A stretch of 64,000 bases of DNA from Apium graveolens (lineage: Eukaryota; Streptophyta; Magnoliopsida; Apiales; Apiaceae). The notes beneath the pieces were generated by a model. The model was not told the origin of the DNA. It was given only the letters and a program-made list of their open reading frames with translations, and made no database searches. Made by a program: the position numbers and the translations under genes. The stretch lies in assembly GCF_009905375.1 (NCBI RefSeq), contig NC_133649.1:222700090-222764089 (forward strand), read 5' to 3'. Shown piece after piece: positions 58,403 to 64,000 of the stretch. Every line of letters begins with the position of its first letter. Position 1 is the first letter of the stretch.

Positions 58403-59700
58403 TGGGGCTTTCAAATGCGCTCATTCTAGAGGACGTGGAATTTTACAGTATTGCATAGCTTCGGTTTCGGCTTATACTTTCGTTTACACGGTATGCTAAA
58501 TAGGTTGATGGAGTGACGGAGGATTCTTTTCTCTGAGACGGAAGATGGTTGTATAACACATGGGAGACTGAAAATCTATCCTAAAGCTTGTATACAGCAA
58601 GATAATATGATGGAGTTGTCATGCATCTTCACCAACACACTAATGGATCCACAAATAGACCAATCATAAACATATCCCTTGACTGGATGCATGTCATGAC
58701 ACTCCATGACCAATTAGTATTTACCAATTACAACTCACTGTCTGTCTTGTGTAATAATTGGTGGTGGGTAACAAACAATAAACAGATCCAGTACACTACA
58801 GAGTGCTGCAGTAGCTAGGCTGTTTAAAATTTTTCCACCATCTTTTGAAAAAATCTTCACTGTTTACATCTATAGTTTCCCAAGTGCTCGTGCACATGTA
58901 GTCATATACTGCATGACTATCCATGTGTTGGTTTAGATTGTTCTTGTTTGGTCATATGTTGATGCACACTTGTCAGTAATTTATTCACATTAAGATTACA
59001 AATGTAATATTTTTATTTTGGGACTCAAAAGTCTTTAATTTGGAATGATTCATATTTTTTTCTGTAGCCACATGAAAAAAGATCAGAATCTTTGTGTAAA
59101 GCTAATTGGTGGTGGCAACGGGGAAGTGAATGTACATGCATGCATGCAAAAATGTAAGTATGTCAAAAATCATGTTCTGAAAGGGCTAATATATGATAAA
59201 TCACAACTGATTATAAGTTCTTGTCTGTCCATCTTATATGCTCTTGTGTTTTTAGCTGGCATTCCATGTGCTTGCTTGTGTAAACCAGTTATGAAATACA
59301 AACAACCATGTAGTACTATGCAAATGCCATACCATTACCAACAACAATTTCTCAGAAACTACATCCCCCCCCCCCATAAAGCAACTATACTATTACATCA
59401 AATAATCTACAACCCGCAATTTAGCCTGGGAAAATTTGAGCCATTTCCATCTATCTGCCCTCAAAAGTCTAAAAAATTGAACTAACCCTAAACGAACAAG
59501 GAAAACGCTACAATTTCCGAAACATTTACCAAATAATGTACTGAACGAAAATTTGTATAACAACGGGTCATGTATAACATAATCATCGTGTTGATGGCTA
59601 ATTTATGCATGACTCGTTGACATATATCGTACTTATTTGGTACCGTTTTGGGATTGACCTCGACAAATAAAATGAAATGGAAATCTTGAAATTAAAAAAA
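58403..59700. other. Intergenic DNA, no gene seen
   Basis: Frames at 58621-58818 and 59045-59485 are short, have no recognisable motif and contain low-complexity stretches (a C9 run at about 59366). Nothing repetitive or RNA-like was recognised. Confidence 0.55.
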
Positions 59701-59723
59701 TAAAATGAAGCTGAAATTTTCCT

Positions 59724-60146
59724 TCATTTTTTCTTCCCTAACCAATTCCTCCTTACCTTGTTACCACTTTGAGCAGGAGCAAAATTCATGCTAGTAGATT
59801 CTTTCTCTTTTTTCTTCCCTTGATTTCCATTCTTTTCAACTTTCTTCCCCTTTCTTGAATTTTTCTTTTGGTCAACATCATCATCTTCCTTTACTTGTTT
59901 CTGATACAAAAATGTAGTATGCATATTTGCAGCCATTGCAGAAGAAGCATCAGAAAGCATTGAGTCATCACTTTCAACATCACCACCACCACCACCACCT
60001 TTATAATACTGATCTTCAACATCATTGTCTGCTTGATCATTATCATCATCATCAATGGGGGAACCAATATACATGGTCCAACCAGATTCACTGCTGTGAC
60101 ATTCTTCTTGAGACCCTCCAAAGATTTGGGAATTAGAAGAATCCAT
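59724..60146 (-). CDS. SOB FIVE-LIKE (SOFL) family protein
   Basis: 140 residues. The start is taken at ATG 60144-60146 (MDSSNSQIFGGSQEECHSSE); the frame is open 26 codons upstream, but that would add a hydrophobic leader foreign to the family. Both SOFL signature blocks are present: SESGWTMYIGSPIDDDDND (about residues 19-37) and DDSMLSDASSAMA (about residues 59-71). A Gly run from a GGT microsatellite lies between them. The C-terminal half is Lys-rich (KKNSRKGKKVEKNGNQGKKK) and may serve as a nuclear signal. SOFL proteins are small plant-specific regulators that raise cytokinin levels or responses in Arabidopsis; which paralogue this is cannot be said. A TATA-like element lies at 60221-60232 on the minus strand and a CT-rich leader follows. 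No intron is needed. It is the only apparently functional host gene in the window. Confidence 0.78.
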   Translation of the reverse strand: MDSSNSQIFGGSQEECHSSESGWTMYIGSPIDDDDNDQADNDVEDQYYKGGGGGGDVESDDSMLSDASSAMAANMHTTFLYQKQVKEDDDVDQKKNSRKGKKVEKNGNQGKKKEKESTSMNFAPAQSGNKVRRNWLGKKK

Positions 60147-60220
60147 TATATAAAAAGAATGAAGAAGAAAAAACAAAGAGAGACAGAAGAACAGAGCTCT
60201 ATATGCAAAGAACAGATATA

Positions 60221-60232
60221 CCATATATTATA
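60221..60232 (-). promoter_or_regulatory. Likely TATA box of the SOFL gene
   Basis: TATAATATATGG on the minus strand, about 75 bp upstream of the ATG, followed by a C/T-rich leader (TGTTCTTCTGTCTCTC). Confidence 0.45.
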
Positions 60233-60239
60233 CTGATGA

Positions 60240-62560
60240 AAGCTACCTAAAATATTAAATATTGTTTTTATTTTAGTATTCTATACAAGATCTTTAATAG
60301 CTGGATTAAATTCTTCTACCACCTCCACTTCTAAATAGCTGCCATTATTATTTTTCTGACTTTACATCAACAGAAGACAGCTATATGCTGTCAAAAAAAT
60401 CGACACAGAAACAAAGAGAAATTAACATGAGTAACAAAAGGCATTTATATACATGCAATGGACATTAACATGAGAGTAATCTTGGCGGAGAGTAAACTAG
60501 GCTGAAGTCTCGACTAATCTCCGAAAATTATTGGACAAAGCCACAAAGGAAATAAAGATTAAAAACACCTTAAACATCTAAAACTTTTAATTTTTTGAAT
60601 TTATTTGAATAGACAGAGGGTGTATGAAGATGGAGAAATGAATGAAATTAATTACTCTGCCTGTCTCATTTATAAGAAGGAACAGAGGAAGCTAAAAAAG
60701 CCATGAATGCAAATACAGATGAAGTAGTAATAAATATTTTGCACATATGATAACCTGCAGTCTATAAGTCATAGACTATATGATGAAAGTGATGAGATGA
60801 TGAAGAATATGTGACCCTTTGTTCTTAAATACTCACTGCTCAACTATATATATAATTCAGAAAAGGACCTGATTTTTATTTTAGACTGTTGAAGAAGACC
60901 TGTTTTTTGGACTCATTTATGCTTCTCAGTTCTCACTGGTCACTGTATCTATATAATTAAAAAGGTGAGATAGATAAGTGTTGGAACAGCTTTTTTCATT
61001 TCTCTCCACTGTAAAAAAGAATAAAAATAAATTACTTGATGATGAGTTAGCTAGATCAGGTTATTAACTTGAGTGGTAGTTCTCTTTCACCTGTTTCTTG
61101 TCCATTTTTGTTTCAATGTAAGAGTTTTTATTTTAAAGATTCCTGTATATTCTTTCAAAAGATATATTCCATTATATCAAGAAAGTTACTATAGGCTCAA
61201 ATATATTGGTCCTGCAGGTCTATTTATATATAGTTCTCATGGACCAATATTACATAGCTTGATCAATTCTGTTGACAAATTATGGTCTATCTCTGTTTCA
61301 AACTCCTAGAATATTAATGTAAGATCGGTTGGACGTTCCTTTAATACTTTAAAATTTTAGATGAGCCGGTACGCAGAGGTAATTAATGTCCCAAAATCGA
61401 ACGTATGTGATCCACTCTTCCACCTAAAAATAGGCTTTCGAGTGAGGGAGAATATCATAATATTGATATAAAAATCCAGTTGGTACATTACTTTAACCCC
61501 TTAAGATCAAGTAACACCTTAAGATCTTGCAAACTTTACAAAACAATGACTAATAGAATCACCGGTCACAAATTAAAAATTATTGTCTCATTACTACAAA
61601 TCATTGGTCTCAATTCTGCATATCATTAACTTATAATTTGCAGGCTAAATTAAATTCTACAATGTTCCCTTCAATATTTAGTTCACAAACTCAACAAAAC
61701 GCGAAAATCGTATAATTTATCAATTTGAAAGCCCTTCCCCATAGAGTGTTTTGGTGCAGGATGGTAGGGTATTATTGTATTTGATATTCCTTAGTCCCAA
61801 TACATGGTTAGTACACAAACCTACTCCACGTTTACAGCTATTCACAACTCAGAAGCCATGCCACCTTCTGCATTTTTTTTGTTGGTTTTTAATGAGTTTG
61901 AGGGCATTGAATTGAAGCACAATGTGAGTTTTGGGCGGCAATGAAGTATCTTTATATCATCATTTTGCTAGAGACTTTGTATTTGGATGATGTAGAAATG
62001 CCTTTACTTTTGCATAATTTGACATTCCTTAAGTTTCATCTAAGTAATATTATAAACACTCATTCAATCATCTTAATCATGGCATTACACCTGCCATACA
62101 ATTTACAACAACATAAAAGAAAAGTTACATTATTAATTTTTATAGTATACAACATTCTCGTATCAGCAAAATCCAAAAACATTCGTTATACACGGCCTAA
62201 GGCTTTATCTTGAAAATTTTCAAGCAAGATAAATCTTAGAAATAGAGTATGAAATGTGTACATGAGTTGTTGACTGAATGAAGGAGACTAGGGAGATTTT
62301 AAACATGACAAGTTGAAGCAAGTAAAGCATGCAATAAATAGAGGAGTAAATAAACAAGTTAGATGTCACATATTTTGTTTTTTATGTTGTCAACAGGTAG
62401 GGAAGACCTAATATTTGGCTTCTTTCTTTTCTTTATTGAAAGGTCATTTTCTTTAGGAACAAAAGTGAGCTAGAAACATATATTAACCGGGTGGGATTGG
62501 GGCATACTCTGGACTATTTTTCTTAGCTATTTTTCCTTAACTCTGGACTAGTTTGGCCCC
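60240..62560. other. SOFL upstream region and intergenic DNA
   Basis: AT-rich. No gene recognised; frames at 61073-61309 and 61941-62213 have hydrophobic, unrecognisable translations. Presumed SOFL regulatory sequence lies in the first ~1 kb. Confidence 0.5.
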
Positions 62561-64000
62561 TTGATTATTCCCCTTGATATATCATTTTAGGGGATTCACA
62601 TCCTAATTCTATTACACAACTTCTCAATCGAGAACTGAAAGAACTAAAATGTTTGTAATTCAACACAAGTGCAAGGCGATACATATATAGCGTTCGAGCA
62701 TAGTTATCGAGTGAGCCAATTACATAAAACACAAAGTGCAAAAGGATGTTACAAACACTAAACCAAATTTGAGCTCTGGTCTCCGCTTGAACATAGTTAT
62801 CGTTTAAGCCAATTACATTACGCATAACTTATTGAATACCGACAAGTTACCAGCTCGTTGGCTGGTGACACCATAACTGCAAGGACCATATATTTAGAAA
62901 AACGGTATTATGTCACATACATATGTTTATGGAGCTATCTTTTGGGTTCCATGTGAGTTGAACTGTGCCTTCTGCTACTTCTATATTTGTTGAAGAGGAC
63001 ACATCACCTAGGGCTGGAAAGCCCTTATTCACCACCCTTCACTTTTTGTGCTCTGCATTAATATTGTGCCTTTGAATTGGGACAACACTAGTATTATTTT
63101 AATATGGTCAATTTGTTGGCTCCCAGCATATAATCTACACATAGTGTACCTAAATCAAATAGTAACAAATAAGAGCATTATCTCGTGTATTTCTAATAGC
63201 CGGTCCTCACAAGTGTTTGTTGCCAACCAATACATCAACGGACCTCTATAATGTTAAAGATTTTTATTTTATTAAGCCTCTCTCTAACACGTCAAGATAT
63301 TATAGAGGTGACAGACTAAAATGGGCATCGGATGATACCATTACAGAGGAATGAAGTTTTAATATGATCCCCATCAAATGCTTCAAGGCATTGCGGGAGG
63401 AGGTAACTTAACGTATTTGTCACAACCACATGGATTTGAAAAGGATGTTTTTCGTATCCTAGACATAAGCACATTGCTTGAGAGCAACGGGTGGGGGAGT
63501 TGATGAACGATCTTCACATTGCCAATAGTAGAGCATTGAATCAGATCCATCACCTTCTCACATAGTTTAGATTAGAACTAAGATAGATGGCAGATACAAG
63601 TGTGTTGACTCTACAATGATGCATATGTATAAGTTCTATGGTGCCAATGGTTCTGGGACCATCAAATAAATTGCTTGTCATGCGCACATGCATATATAAA
63701 GAAGGCCTCCCCACACTCACAAAGAGAGTACATTGTATTAGTGTATGAAAATGCATTCACAAAGAGGTTTAGTTAGATGTCTTGAATATAGGGATACCCA
63801 AACAGACCTAATCAAACATTACTGTTTTTTCTATAGTTAGATGTATACGAATTGCAGCAAGACCATCTATATACTAATTCCGCCATTCCCTAAATTTCAG
63901 TGAAAAATGTGTATAACAATAAATTAACACAGAGTTGGAAAAAAGCTTCAACATATATATACTTCTTCACATGTTTCCAGCATTCATTGCCAACAATAAA
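62561..64000. other. Intergenic DNA with a small direct repeat, no gene seen
   Basis: A ~35-bp segment (CATAGTTATCG...AGCCAATTACAT) occurs at about 62699 and 62793. A TATA-like CATATATAAAG at about 63690 is not followed by a recognisable ORF before the window ends. Confidence 0.45.

Noticed and set aside
59045..59485. 146-codon + frame beside the SOFL gene
   Set aside because: Low-complexity, contains a poly-C stretch, no motif, no promoter-like sequence that stands out.
60033..60236. His- and Ile-rich + frames opposite the SOFL gene
   Set aside because: They are antisense shadows of the GGT/GAT-rich SOFL coding sequence.
62565..62825. 86-codon minus frame with an internal direct repeat
   Set aside because: Translation unrecognisable; the frame is open across a small duplicated segment only.
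63861..63895. miR482/2118-like stretch (CTAATTCCGCCATTCCC)
   Set aside because: Resembles the general pattern of that microRNA family, but I could find no complementary arm within about 200 nt on either side, so no precursor hairpin.

Overview
This is nuclear DNA of a flowering plant, very probably a eudicot. It is AT-rich and dominated by LTR retrotransposons whose primer-binding sites match plant initiator-Met and Asp tRNAs. It also holds remnants of a MULE and a hAT-like DNA transposon, a decayed plant-mobile-domain (PMD) gene and one apparently intact host gene of the SOB FIVE-LIKE (SOFL) family. The species cannot be fixed from sequence alone; an Apiaceae-like genome is a guess. I see no tRNA, rRNA or CRISPR locus.

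Left block (1-15720). A degenerate PMD gene (427-3347) has frameshifts, stops and an intron carrying telomere-like repeats. Next are the two ends of a MULE transposase: an N-terminal-like piece at 4554-4871 and a SWIM zinc finger at 14472-14828. Between them lies a minus-strand Athila-type Ty3/gypsy element (element E) lacking gag and its 5' LTR. The 3' LTR of E (4881-8348) carries a Tat-like solo LTR, and the MULE/LTR/solo-LTR junction was then tandemly duplicated (about 1.27 kb). A truncated hAT-like repeat (14057-14441) sits at the truncation point.

Central nest (17287-58402). Four retrotransposons are nested. The outer one is a decayed Ty1/copia element of about 3.8 kb (A, + strand). Its gag was hit by a 12.7-kb Tekay/Del-like chromovirus (B, 18220-30900, minus strand, TSD TTCAC). 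Its RT region was hit by an 11.4-kb Athila-type element (C, 32592-57174, + strand, TSD GAAAT). The 3' LTR of C was hit by a 13.2-kb SIRE-type copia element (D, 42810-55964, + strand, TSD AGAAA). B has an uninterrupted gag-pol and LTRs differing at about 17 of 3442 positions, so it is young, but its integrase zinc finger has lost a cysteine. C and D are broken by stops and frameshifts.

Right block (58403-64000). This is mostly unannotatable single-copy-looking DNA with the minus-strand SOFL gene (59724-60146).

Most unusual signals: (1) in both Athila-type copies a CpG-dense block followed by a TATA box lies about 100 bp upstream of the third ORF, and the same block-plus-TATA arrangement occurs in the LTR, suggesting an internal promoter module; (2) an 11-bp motif family (TAAGTNCTGAT) recurs through the SIRE-type element and forms a 16-17-bp-spaced array in its U3; (3) the same element has a TATA box with a short 79-codon ORF between pol and the env-position ORF; (4) the young chromovirus carries an extra 172-codon ORF upstream of gag.
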